From positions 744,001 through 808,000 of the forward strand of contig NW_026516668.1 in assembly GCF_025766255.1 (NCBI RefSeq): DNA of 64,000 nt. Direction: 5' to 3'. A program made the translations under genes and the position numbers. The stretch is from Zychaea mexicana. Taxonomy: Eukaryota; Mucoromycota; Mucoromycetes; Mucorales; Lichtheimiaceae. The notes beneath the pieces were generated by a model that saw only the letters and a program-made list of their open reading frames with translations, did no database searches and was not told where the DNA came from. Positions 11,589-22,300 of the stretch are shown in pieces. Numbering within the stretch: the stretch's first letter is position 1; each line of letters starts with the position of its first letter.

Positions 11589-13351
11589 ATGTATAGTCTT
11601 GCACGGATAAAATAAAATACAGTGAAAACGAAAAGAACAGAAAACCCGAACCAAAGTTTTTTTTTTCTTCTTTTCCAACTCAAGCGGAGTTGCTTAGTGG
11701 TGACGGGTGGGTAAGTTTCTTTTTTACAGAAAGGTGTAGTACCTTCCTCAAGAGGTATAACGGTCGTGACTCATCTGTTTGGGTTACCATCCATCGCTAA
11801 TGGTACTTGGCTTCCGCAGCTGCATGTACCTTTACCTTCTTAAAGCTACGTAGCCAACTGCATCACCAATGGATATTAATAAATAGCTATAATGAACTTG
11901 ACATTGGTTTCCTTGCAAAGGTATCGCAACTGATAAAAGAGAGGAGATAATAAACTGCTTGATCTAGCTCACGAATCATACTTGCAATCAAATGATTGAC
12001 GTTATCGTAGTAATATAACCATATATTGCATTACCACTGCCTCTGGAGGAATAGCATGGTTTCTCGTACTAGGAAAAAAGCAAGCATGTGCTTAAAGCGC
12101 GGGTATCGGGTACGCTCCCATTGGCTTTGTGCCATTGCTTCGGCATTTGCAATCCTTTTCCCCGCTTATTGGTTCGGCGAAAAGTAGTTTGGTTACCCAA
12201 ATGTTTGAGTTGATCAAGTAGTACATTCTTAAATATCTATTTGTGATCTAGACTGATTCAAAGGTGCGCGAATATGTGTGCGTGTAAGAGAGTGTGTGTG
12301 TAGGAGATGAATAAGGATTATTGTTGCTGCTGCTTCCCCTCAATCCTACTCGTGCATTCATCTAGGAACTAGACACCGCTTTGCTCTGTCTTGAGCATAC
12401 ATGGACCTGATCACAACTACACATTTTCGACATCGTTTACTAGGCCATGCATTATAACTGTATTATGTTGTACTTTCGCACGCGAAATCTATCTTTTCAG
12501 CTCTTGTACTACTCACTCGTTACGTACTTGTTCGTAAAAGTTTCAGCAGCAGTAATGCCTACTACATTCATGAAATAACTCAACGAAGATAATGATACAC
12601 TGAAATTTACAATCAAGCTTTAAATGTATATAAATACCGGAACTTCTCTTGTCTTTACGTACTGTTTCAGGTCCTAAGTACATAATAGATCATGAAAAAA
12701 ACAATCCCGATAACTCCACTACCAACCCGGTGCGACCCTAATCTGTGGCAGGGCAACAGTAATCAACTTCATTAACATTTTCATGATCGATGGAATGATA
12801 TCATTTTTTTCTGAATATAGCAGAGCTAAATGATACCATAAACATATACTGAATCGTAGCGCTCCTTTCAATTGTTGATAAATTCTTCACTTTTATATGA
12901 GTGTTCCATCGGTCAATGATATGCTTTATCAACAAGCCAAAGACAATAAGAGATTAGCGGAGTGGTCCACAAGTATAACAGACATATACCAACTTCCCCA
13001 ATTTTCCTAACATCGTTTGAGCACAACATCCAAATATGGTTATGAGATCAAATACGTAACAGTTTCATGACCTGCGTAACCTTTGAAGTTTCAATGTTGG
13101 TGGTGTGAAAGTTGTCGCATTCACGGGAATTTTTACTTGTGCGATGTATGTATGGAACGCCTTAATTTTAATCTTGATCCTGTACCAAACTCGGTCATAT
13201 AGATTGCCGTATATTTCTTACTAAGCATAGAGGCCGTTCGTCATTCGTTGGATCTGTTAAAAGTGAGTAGCTTTTGCATAAACATTACAAATTGTACGCG
13301 AGAATATACCTTCATAACCAAGAAAACCTCACATAAAATATAGTTGAGGAG

Positions 13352-13936
13352 TTGCCCACAGTCGGGAGTCGCAGCGTTGCGGTGCCTAATAAGTCATTGC
13401 ATCTGTGTACGGTGTCGATCTTGAACAAAGAATTGCCATTGCGGATGCTGCTGTCTAGAGTGCTGTGCAACACTCGAACAACTTTAAACAGGTTGTACTT
13501 TTCCGCAAAGTCATGGATGCTTGCTGAACACCAAGCCCATAAATATATATCGACGTTTCCTTCAGGAATGGTATACTGGTTCGCTATGATTCTTGCACTT
13601 CATCTTCTACGACATATGTACGTCGAAAGGTGCATAGGAATAACTGGCATTTTATGGTTTTGGAAGCATTGGCACAGAGAGATCACGTGCTGTTCGACGT
13701 GCCTTTTAAAGAAACCTATGTTGCAAAAGCGAGGGGAACATGAGTACAGGATAAATGCTTATGACAACCTATTTGCAAAAGAAAAGAGCATAGCAATTGC
13801 GTGTTCAGCTGATCGTGTGCTATACCCTCTTGTGGGCTCAGTTTCGAAACGCTTTCATGTATATGGCGAAGATGGTGAAAATTTACGGTATACATGTTGT
13901 CGTCGACTGTGTCCTTCATATGCATACAATTACTAG
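13352..13936 (+). pseudogene. Unrecognised open frame, possibly a decayed gene
   Basis: A 194-codon open frame with no domain I recognise. Its high Cys, Trp and His content suggests chance or an out-of-frame remnant. An alternative forward frame over 13550-13740 also reads plausibly and then hits several stops, so this could be a degraded coding sequence. No splice model could be built. Treat as low-confidence. Confidence 0.2.
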
Positions 13937-14093
13937 ATTAAATGTATCGCTTACGAGTGTATGACGGAGGACGGTATTTTTGATAAGCATGTCGCACTTA
14001 GGAAATTAGGTCGCTCGCGTCACTTTCCTACTGAAGGGCCAGTGTACATAGGAGATTGAATAACGTACGGCATCTATCGAGAAGAGCAGTATG

Positions 14094-14351
14094 TTACAAT
14101 TTTATACGTTCTATATACATTGTGAGTATACACGCATTGGTATCTCTGATACTCCCTTCAAAAACGCCAGAGGGAATCGTTTTTGCTGATTTGCTTATGG
14201 CAGTGCCAATTGCTGATCTGGCCGGCTTGCATATATGGATGGTTGTGTTGACGTCAGTCGCAAAGTCACCACAGATTATTTCCCATAGCTTCTCTGTGCA
14301 ATCTGCGCCGACCAAGTGGTGTTCATCCAAACCAAAAAAGATATACCCCAT
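14094..14351 (-). pseudogene. Unrecognised 85-aa open frame, possible gene fragment
   Basis: The minus-strand frame has a protein-like composition (GLDEHHLVGAD, then LWEIICGDFATDVN), unlike the surrounding AT-rich DNA. I found no upstream or downstream exon continuing it and recognise no family. Could be a remnant of a longer gene. Confidence 0.25.
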
Positions 14352-14678
14352 GGAACGCTTTTAGGTGTTAAAAATCTGTTGGCTCGCCGATATCATGTCC
14401 CTATCACAAGAAGTCAGAAGTGGTTGTAAAGAAGTATGTATGAACGGTTTGTATAATTAGCAAGTGGACAAAAATAAAGTAGATTTAATCATCAACGTGT
14501 TGACAATTGCCTTTTCACCTACTTTGAACTCATCAGCTGTTCTTGGAATATCATAAACATGTTAAAGGTTCCTCTTTTTAATAGTAACATCCGTTACCTT
14601 TGCCCTGAGTATCAAGAATTGATAGTCACGATCGACATTGTCGACAATTATGCTTCAAATTATGGTCTTCGTAGTCTA

Positions 14679-14876
14679 TCAGTTCTTGGATGAATCGGAC
14701 CCTCCGTCATCACGCGCGACTCGAATTTTGGCATCTTCAAGGATACGTAAATCGTTGACCGACTGCTCCAAGAAACTGTGAATGTTATGGGTAATTTGTA
14801 GGATTGTTGCCACTTGGATCATGTTTTTGGACTTCACCTTTTTAAAATCAAGGTGAGTAATGCATTGAGAATACAA
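14679..14876 (-). CDS. Possible small protein or terminal exon, unrecognised
   Basis: A 65-codon frame ending at 14679 whose distal part (about 45 residues from the KSKNMIQVAT stretch) looks like an amphipathic helix followed by a charged tail. It has the flavour of small helical complex subunits, but no family is recognised. A possible acceptor (TTTTAAAAAG) precedes it at about 14845. No convincing upstream exon was found. Confidence 0.25.
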   Translation of the reverse strand: MYSQCITHLDFKKVKSKNMIQVATILQITHNIHSFLEQSVNDLRILEDAKIRVARDDGGSDSSKN

Positions 14877-15354
14877 GCGTAACGCTTATGGCCGATACCC
14901 AAGACCTTCCTCTATTGCCAACAGTCCTCGCTCTCCCTCCCATTTCCCTCCCTCTGTTTCGTCCTTTTCAATCATCCGTCGCTCAGAACGCCAACGAAAC
15001 AATCGATTTGCATATAGCAGGTAGATAAACATGAATCAGTTATACGTCAGCTATTCTTCTTTTCAAGCAGTTAACTTTTTGATCAATTACATTAGAACTT
15101 GACGCAAATATAATAATCCCATTATGGCTATTGTGAGTGAGTACAAAAATTGCCAAAAAAGAGATCTCTATGCATTGAGTTGCAATTGCAAATGCCGGAA
15201 TTCAGGGGAAGTTGCGCGAATCAGAGAATATGCCCAAGGTGTTAAAGAAGTAATTAATGTATTGCGTGACAAAAGGTTTGTCACATATTGTTTTGTGAAA
15301 GTTGAATGAGGAGGAGATACAGAAGAGGTTTCGAGAGATAGGGTAACGGGTGTA

Positions 15355-17444
15355 CTATATTTTTGTCATTAATCCACCCGCTATCTTTATTTTAAGGGCT
15401 AATAAGAAAAGAGCACCTGTCAAATAAGTTGCACCTGTGAACATCTTGTACACCATGTATGGCTCAGCCGATTGAAAAACGCTTTCAAGTCCACTAGCCA
15501 GTGAAGGTCCAAAGACTGAAACCACATTTGCCAACAACAAAACAGATAGACCTGTAGGAAATTTTCTCATTCCAAGGATAGCAACTGTGATTGGAGAGAC
15601 TGATTTAAAGACAACGACAGATTAGTAAAACCCACTGCAGGACTTTAAACAGCAGTAAGAAATAAAACAAACTTACGTAATGCAATGTATGAGCTGCAAA
15701 AAAAACCGAAAATCAAAGCAAATGACATGATTGAAATATAGGAATAGGCAAACGTCCAAATAAGTAGAGAACTTAGACCGGAAGCCATGGTAAAGATCAG
15801 ATGTGCATTTAATCTACCAATTCGATCGCCGATAAAACTGGTGTAAATAATGATGGGAAAAAGTAAGTTGACAGAGCATGCATCCCATTTGCATTGTATG
15901 TCCAAACGACGGCTTAACAAAGATAAAATAGCACTCAAACTCACCCTACAGAAATGCGCCCAATAATGTTGCTGACCGATAATGCAGCCATAAACACAGA
16001 CGCATCTGTGCTAGACATACCCAGATGTGTTACATAAGCTTGGATATTGTACATATCGAGTAGATAATACTTGGTCAGTGCACAAGTCATTCCTTTCTTG
16101 CTTGCAATCTCATCATGGGGGTATATACTTACATGGTAGGAAAAAGTATGGTACCAAAAAACCACTATAAGCAATGACCGATCCGACAAGCCAGACAATA
16201 AAGTTCATGTCTCGTATCACTGACAGATCAAACACTTCACTAAGCCGCTTGTTTGAAGAGGACCAGCGCTGATTCTTTTCCTTGATCAGAAAGCAGCTAA
16301 TAATGTTGGCACCAAAACATATAAGCCCCCATATTCTGTAGGTCCTACATTATATACAAGTAGGATAGCAGCATTAGGTGAGTTTTGATTCTCCTCGATC
16401 GCTTCATTTTAAATCATTCAAATGTGATATGTTTAAAAGTTTCTCTTACCATGTGGCTCCTAGAGCATTATTGAGTCCAGTCATGACAAACGGTAAAACT
16501 AGCCCTCCAACGCCAGTACCCGAGGACACCAAACCAAGACTCAGTCCACGTCGACGATTGAACCACTGTGGAGGAGCACTCAGTGCAGTCTGATAAACAG
16601 AAAAATCTTAGCCATCATTTTCTTGTAGCATAAAAAAAACCAACAGCTGGTAGATATGTTAGACAATTTCGTAAGAAATATTTACAGTAAAAAGTAATGA
16701 TGCACCAGCTCCGAAAATAGCACCTTGTGTCAAATACAAGTGCCAAATCTACACAGTTTATCACAGCTATTAGATGATATGTGTATTACTTTCTTACCAG
16801 CCTGCTGACAATAAGGAAGCAGTCTTGCATTTTAGATACCGAGCAAAAAAGCCGACAAGCATACCTCTGTACTGAACGCTGCAAGCTCAAGGCCAAGACT
16901 TGTAAGTATTGTCCCTACTATAAGCACAACTTTGACGCCGTATCGTGATGAAATGATTTGCGCTAAGGGTCCCAAGAGATGAGTCATGACTTCCATCACG
17001 GTTCCAGTAAAGCTTAGCTGAAGCTGAGCATTTGGTATATGTCTAAAATTGATGCGCTCATAATGATCTTGCATGATTCCCCTTTTTAATCAATCAGTTT
17101 TATTTTCTAGGTATAATTCTCAGTTAAATAAGATTGTACAAGACCTACCAACAAGTTGAGGTACCAAATGTGGTGAGCTGAATGATGAATCCTCCAACGA
17201 CTACGAACCATCCATACCCTCCATCATCGCTTTGATGATCTTCGTAGTTTTGCTCTATAGCAGTAATAATATATGTGCATAAAGCAATGAATTGACAGAA
17301 AAGACACGCATATCGTTTGGCGCTTTTTTGATATTTACCGCTCTTTGTTAATCTGAGAGATGACTCGCCACCTTTCTCAGCATCTTGGAGAGGATAAATT
17401 GTTGGTCTCTCATTGGAATTGGATTCGGCTCGATCATCAGTCAT
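15355..17444 (-). CDS. Monocarboxylate-transporter-like MFS protein (MCT/SLC16-type), copy 2
   Basis: Paralogue of the gene at 9387-11588, same strand and similar exon layout. Start at 17444. The helix-1 signature DGGYGWFVVVGGF is a close match to the MCT family motif. Further landmarks are QWFNRRRGLSLGLVSSGTG, DRIGRLNAHL and a final segment ending AGGLMTKI. An 84-nt stretch (17338-17255) has intron signals (donor GTAAAT, acceptor TGCTATAG) but is a multiple of three and open, so both spliced and unspliced forms keep the frame; the spliced form is likelier. Exon 1 ends at 17149 and joins 17081 directly (Trp-Gly-Ile-Met) with no micro-exon. Substrate unknown. Confidence 0.9.
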
Positions 17445-18859
17445 AAGGAAAGAAAAATATGTGTAAAATACTCAACAAGTAGAAGAAGAAAAGAAGAATA
17501 CAAGCATCTGTTATACTATTGCTTCAGAATTGGTATATCATATAAGAGTAGAACACAAAGTATATCTGTTTACATACAAAATGGAAAAAATTTTTCACAA
17601 ACTTAGGCCCCGAGCAGACTTTAAAAGGGGTTTAAGTAATTGACAGGGCGATTACCTGTTTGTCGATCTCGGTGTTCTTATCACATAATACATTCACGCA
17701 TTCTCTCTGTTTTTTCAAGTATGTGCAGCATTAATCACCTGGTGTAGCATAGTAGTTATATACTGCCGTCAATAAACGGCATCGTTGCGTCTTTGTGTGG
17801 ATGCAGACTATCATTATAATGGGTAATCTTATACTGTTAAACAAAAACTCCCACGAATACCTAAATCGTTGTCTTATGTTGATCATATATGATGTTTGTT
17901 TTTAAAAAGCAAATAAACGCCTCGGTAATCCTTGATACAGTTTACTGGAATTTTTTCCGCGAAGAGAAGTATGTACCTTGTGATTACCACATAAAACATG
18001 CATAACACAAACATGACAGTTCTCTTTTTTTATGATGGTTTGTATTCGTTGAATGCCACGTGAAAACTACAGATTGGTTTCGACAGGTGCCGTACTTAAA
18101 ATATTTGCTTCCAAGAGCTAAACACGTCTCTGGTTCGAATCTCGACTCATCGTCATGCTTGCTATGTGATGCACATGGTACTAATGTACTGCTGTAGCAG
18201 AGATAAAGAGAGCATTGAAACTAGCTAGCATATATTTTATATTGCGTGGTACATAACATAATTTAGACCAGTAGCGGAAGAACGATATCCTTGGCAAAAA
18301 CACTACTACTAGGACTATCGATTAGTGACATCATGAATGTCAGTCAAAAGATGTTAATTTATAGTAATAGATCTGCTTCACTCATCCCTTTGGTGATTGA
18401 TAATGCTGAGTGTGAAGAAGTGTTTTGCTCATGAAAGGAGAAGAAAGAAGCTATCGTTAATTTACAAACGACGAAACAACAAATATAACAAGCGATCAGG
18501 TAACTTGCTGCTGTCTCATTTGTCATTACAGTAATACCCATATGGCAGATGATAATATATGTTTTATAGCTCTGTCACTAAATTTTTACAATATGTACTT
18601 TCACGCTGGGTACATCAAATACCACTATTGTTAGTATGTTTCTCTTTAATAGCGTGAAAAATAACATGGCATAATAATGAATGTTTTTGATATATAAGCT
18701 AACTAGCTATTTTTCTACATAATGATTAAATTCCTGGGACGAGCCAGCATCACAAGTGATATACTATAGTAAAAGGCAAAGGGTGATATGATCCATGTGT
18801 AAAATAGATATATGCGGATTAAAAACTAAGAGAATGTCAGAGAAAAGAAAGGAGAGAAA
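17445..18859. other. Intergenic region, no supported gene
   Basis: AT-rich DNA between the second MFS gene and the 3' end of the forkhead gene. A T-loop-like string near 18133 was considered as a tRNA and rejected. No open frame with recognisable content. Confidence 0.6.
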
Positions 18860-20230
18860 TTAGAAGTTGGGCCATAGTTTCCTTGCATGATGAGGCGCTG
18901 CAAAGGCAATACCCAAATCCGAAGGAGGAGGAGCATGGTGGAACCCTGTAGTGGTAGTGGAAGAAATCAAAGATTCTTCCGAAGGTAGCGAATCATCTGT
19001 AGTGGCCGTCATTGTGCTTGTTGGTGTACCATCAATGGATGACGATGCTGTTGATGATATACTACTCCGTGTCGACGAAGATGATGCAGTGTGAATGAGG
19101 AGTTGTTGTTGATGATGTAATCGTTGACGCCAATATTCGTATGACCCCAATGCGCCGCTGGTAAGGATCTGGTTTCCAAACGTCGTGTTGTTCAACTCGT
19201 CAATATCGATACACCAATAACCGCCTTTACCCTTGGACTTGCTACCATTGGCGCGTGATAATTTACGGAAGCAGCGGTTTAACGACAAGTTGTGCCTAAT
19301 TGTGTTCTGCCAGCCTGGCTCGTTGGCTTCATACATGTGTGGATATCGTTTTTGAACATAGTCGTAAATATCGCGTAATGTTAGCTTATGTTCAGCCGAA
19401 GTCAGTATGGCTTGGGCGATCATGGACGCGTATGAATGAGGAGGGCGTCTACGCTTTCTTTGTGGGCGTCTTGTAGTTGCTGCTACGGATGAAGTGGCAA
19501 TCATTTCGTCCTTGTGCTGTCGTTGATGCTGCTGTTGTTGGTGGTTAAAGTAGATATCGTACGGTGCTGTTGTCATTCTATTGTTTGGCTGAACCTGTGG
19601 TGGTTGCGGGTGGGGCTGCTGAAATTGCTGATGTTGTATTGTTTGCTGCTGCACTTGCTGCTGTTGGTATTCCATTTGTTGTTGTTGTTGTTGTTGCTGA
19701 TGCTGATACTGTGGTGGAGGCATTTGCCGAATCACACGAATTCCTTCATCTTGATAAGGTGGTGATAAAACTGGTGGTTCGAGTGGCTGTGGGTTCTGCT
19801 CTGTGGTGAATAGATTCTGCTTCCATGATGGAGGTAGCAACCCATTCATATTCTTGTATCCTCCTTGTTGCTGATCATCATTCCCAGCAGTAATCATTTG
19901 TTGCTGCTGTTGTCCCTGCCGTTGCTGCTGGTGCTGGTGGGATGCTTTTTGCTGGTCCATCATCGTTGTTGTTGATGGATGATGATTGTGATTAAGACTG
20001 GTATCATCACCAGTACTGTTGTTACTGTTGTTGTTGCTGTTGTCATAACGCACTTCAGGTAACTGAACAAACGCCATAACGATGGTAAAGGTTATTGTTG
20101 TTGGGCGCTGTAAAGTTTGCTTTTGCATTGACATTATTTTAGACCCTTCTTTATATATCACACCATGGTTTATTTCAATACGGAGCATTATGTGGTTCCA
20201 TTCTAGAGAGCAAAGTAGAGCTAGTCTCAC
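18860..20230 (-). CDS. Forkhead (winged-helix) transcription factor with polyglutamine tracts
   Basis: Single open frame of up to 456 codons. The forkhead domain spans roughly residues 262-345: basic RKRRRPP, then HSYASMIAQAIL, LTLRDIYDYV, the recognition-helix region WQNTIRHNLSLNRCF and the wing KGKGGYWCID. It should bind DNA in the nucleus as a transcriptional regulator. The N-terminal half is Gln/Asn/His-rich with long CAG/CAA tracts, and the C-terminal part is Ser/Thr-rich, both typical of activation regions. The start is uncertain: ATGs at 20230, about 20137 (MSMQKQ) and about 20077 (MAFVQL) are all in frame, and the last gives the most fungal-like beginning. The target pathway cannot be told from sequence alone. 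Confidence 0.93.
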   Translation of the reverse strand: MRLALLCSLEWNHIMLRIEINHGVIYKEGSKIMSMQKQTLQRPTTITFTIVMAFVQLPEVRYDNSNNNSNNSTGDDTSLNHNHHPSTTTMMDQQKASHQHQQQRQGQQQQQMITAGNDDQQQGGYKNMNGLLPPSWKQNLFTTEQNPQPLEPPVLSPPYQDEGIRVIRQMPPPQYQHQQQQQQQQMEYQQQQVQQQTIQHQQFQQPHPQPPQVQPNNRMTTAPYDIYFNHQQQQHQRQHKDEMIATSSVAATTRRPQRKRRRPPHSYASMIAQAILTSAEHKLTLRDIYDYVQKRYPHMYEANEPGWQNTIRHNLSLNRCFRKLSRANGSKSKGKGGYWCIDIDELNNTTFGNQILTSGALGSYEYWRQRLHHQQQLLIHTASSSSTRSSISSTASSSIDGTPTSTMTATTDDSLPSEESLISSTTTTGFHHAPPPSDLGIAFAAPHHARKLWPNF

Positions 20231-21374
20231 TCGTACACAATCCTCACCAATTCATTATATAACAGACAGGATCATAACTTTATCTCTTCTGGACCAAATG
20301 TTCTGTGAATCTCACTTTAACTAAGACTGTAGTAAATGATAATAAAAAGGAGCCAAGCGGCGATTTTTCTATTTGCACGCGCAATGAACAAAACAAACAG
20401 AGAAAGTCAGATTAGCTGACTGAATGATGAGTGTAATAAATATGTTTTGGTGCTACGCGTGTCCTGCGCGAAATAGACCACCTCAGCCATCCAGGTGTTG
20501 ACTGTGATGCACCGGATCCAGAACCTGCTTCAGAGGATGCCCTCCTCTAGACACACACACACGTATACTCGTCCTTACAGCATATCTCCTTATGTCTATC
20601 TTATCGTTCTCATTACTGTCCCTTCTTTTTTCAATGATTTCTTTTATTCTCTTACCTAGTCTCTCAACACTTTCAACCTTCGATTTCAACCTTCCGCAGT
20701 CTCTACTCCACCCTAACTTCTTTCCCATTATACGGGGTTAGTCCAATTGTGGTACATATCCCTCATTTGTATATCTTCTCCCCTATTTGTACCTCAAGGA
20801 AGCGTCCAAATGCACAACGTCACTAAGTCTTCCATAGAAAATTAATAATCTACATTGAACTAAATGATGCTACGATCGATCGATGACTACGGTGAGTGTT
20901 ACGCGATGTTAATTCAGTTAATAATGCAGAAGCTGACGAACGAATATAAGTGCATAAGAGCGATGAGCAATCATACACACAGACATCTTCTCACCACCGG
21001 TCAAACAAAATACTCGTCGCTATCGCCAGTTGAAAGAAGGAATGGCGGTCATAAGCGTAGCAAGCAGTGATCAACAACGCGAATGGACATGCATCGGTAA
21101 TTCGAATCTACAATGGGTGGGCTCATTATTCGAGTGCTACATCTTCTATTGGTGAAAGGTATAAAAAGAGATAGACGGATGGGACCGAAAAAAAAGGTCT
21201 AACTCAAGGGCTACTTTCACAATTTATCAATAGAATATCGGTTGCACGACAGTACGCGTGAGTTCTAGAAGCTATTTCTGAGGTTGGTTTCTGCATGAGC
21301 ATTACACAAGCTGACAATTAAAAAAGAGGAGAGTGCTTTACGATAAGGGCGGCACCAAAAAACACGCGCCGCAC
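20231..21374. other. Gene-poor region containing a dispersed repeat copy
   Basis: Upstream DNA of the forkhead gene up to the border of the transposon island. It holds one copy of a repeat shared with 53258-53535 (listed separately) and otherwise nothing recognisable. Confidence 0.6.
20519..20830 (+). repeat. Dispersed repeat, copy A (about 310 bp)
   Basis: Shares a colinear series of blocks with 53258-53535, same orientation: CAGAACCTGCT.CAGAGG, CCCTCCTCTAGA, CTCAACACTTTCA, a CCTAAC..TT..CCAT..TACGGGG block, CTCATTTGTA..T.TTCTCCCCTA, GTACC..AAGGAAGCG and GTCA.TAAGT. Overall identity by eye is roughly 65-75 percent with indels. There is no ORF. It could be a solo LTR, a SINE or another short interspersed element. 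Confidence 0.6.
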
Positions 21375-21400
21375 AGTACAGTCGTTCCAACGCCAAAGGG

Positions 21401-21545
21401 CGGTTTTTTAAAAAAAAGGGCGGCCAATAAAAAAATTCAATGGTCGGTTTTTAAAATATCAATAGGCGGTTTTTTAAAAACCCAAAGGGCGGTTTTCATT
21501 TTTTCAATAGGCGGTTTTTATTTTCAAAAAGTCGTTTTTTTTTAA
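21401..21545 (+). repeat. GGCGGTTTT-type tandem array near the left tip
   Basis: Six or seven spaced copies of a GGGCGGTTTTTT-like unit, separated by short AT-rich strings. The right arm has only one to two copies in the equivalent place. Probably a tandem expansion after the arms formed. Confidence 0.6.
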
Positions 21546-21546
21546 G

Positions 21547-21941
21547 ATGAGTACTCGCTTTTACACTCTTTTCCAAAATCAAAGTCGTACCCCGCCAGTT
21601 CTGAATTCGCATGCTTGCCAAAATCAAAGTCGTATGCTTCTATTCATCACGGCTAAAGATATCTCTAAATATATCGAGTCTCGAGGATATCGATGTGCCT
21701 ACCTTCCGTCATACTTTCCTGAACTCAATCTATTGAGCAATTTTGGTCGGTTGTTAAGAGCAAAGTTAAGCGCAGTAGGTTGTTGGAAAGCAAGACGTTG
21801 ATGACATGAATCGGCGAAGCATCCAATAGCTTAAGGTTGAGTGACTTCGAAGGTTTTGTTTCTCATTCTTATAGATGCTTAGACAAGTGTCGTAATGAGA
21901 ACAACTATGATGCTCTTTTTTCTCAGTACTTTACGAAGTAA
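21547..21941 (+). pseudogene. Decayed Tc1/mariner-type (DDE_3) transposase C-terminus, left arm
   Basis: The conceptual product contains the family's end-of-domain pattern: ESRGYRCAYLP, then a Pro-Glu-Leu-Asn-like motif, and in another frame EQFWSVVKSKVKR. It then runs through a stop (TGA in place of a sense codon at about 21807) to the frame ending at TAA 21939-21941. A one-base loss near the Leu-Asn motif causes the frameshift. Only the C-terminal part is present, so it cannot be active. Same lesions as the copy at 30340-30734, so the decay predates the inverted duplication. Confidence 0.7.
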
Positions 21942-22011
21942 AAAAAAATTGATGAGAAATCTAGTAGGATAATTTAACCATGTCAACTTAATGTAACCAA
22001 ACGCTAGCTCA

Positions 22012-22230
22012 ATGTCACCGATGTCTGTTTAATGTAACCGATGTCTGCTTAATGTAACCGATGTCTGTTTAATGTAACCGATGTCTGTTTAATGTAACCG
22101 ATGTCTGCTTAATGTAACCGATGTCTGTTTAATGTAACCGATGTCTGTTTAATGTAACCGATGTCTGCTTAATGTAACCGATGTCTGCTTAATGTAACCG
22201 ATGTCTGCTGTTTAATGTAACTGATATCAG
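22012..22230 (+). repeat. 20-bp tandem repeat array, left (about 11 units)
   Basis: Unit AATGTAACCGATGTCTGCTT with TGTTT/TGCTT variants, perfectly phased at 20 bp over 22021-22200. The outer edge carries a variant (AACGCTAGCTCAATGTCACC) that also marks the outer edge of the right array. There are no unique spacers, so it is not a CRISPR. Confidence 0.9.
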
Positions 22231-22300
22231 TTTAGTTACGAGTTTGAGCTTAATGTATGGAGCAAGTGGAAACCATGGTGTTGCATAATTTGGGCAAGGC

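Larger units (their letters stand above)
11589..15354. other. Gene-poor region between the two MFS paralogues
   Basis: Mostly AT-rich DNA without supported genes for 3.8 kb. The stretch 11700-13350 shows nothing beyond a GTGTGT-rich patch near 12270-12300. From 13350 to 14880 there are several moderately long but unrecognised open frames (listed separately) that may be decayed genes. Confidence 0.6.
21375..22300 (+). repeat. Left outer inverted-repeat arm of the transposon island
   Basis: Matches 29343-30811 in inverted orientation apart from two expansions: a GGCGG-rich array near the tip occurs only on the left, and the 20-bp array is far shorter here than on the right. It ends where the GAACC-rich element begins (GGGCAAGGC, then TAGGGATCCG). 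Confidence 0.7.

Noticed and set aside
18100..18170. tRNA-like T-loop string (GGTTCGAATC)
   Set aside because: The five-base stem around it pairs poorly and no matching acceptor stem or D/anticodon arms could be found upstream on the plus strand.
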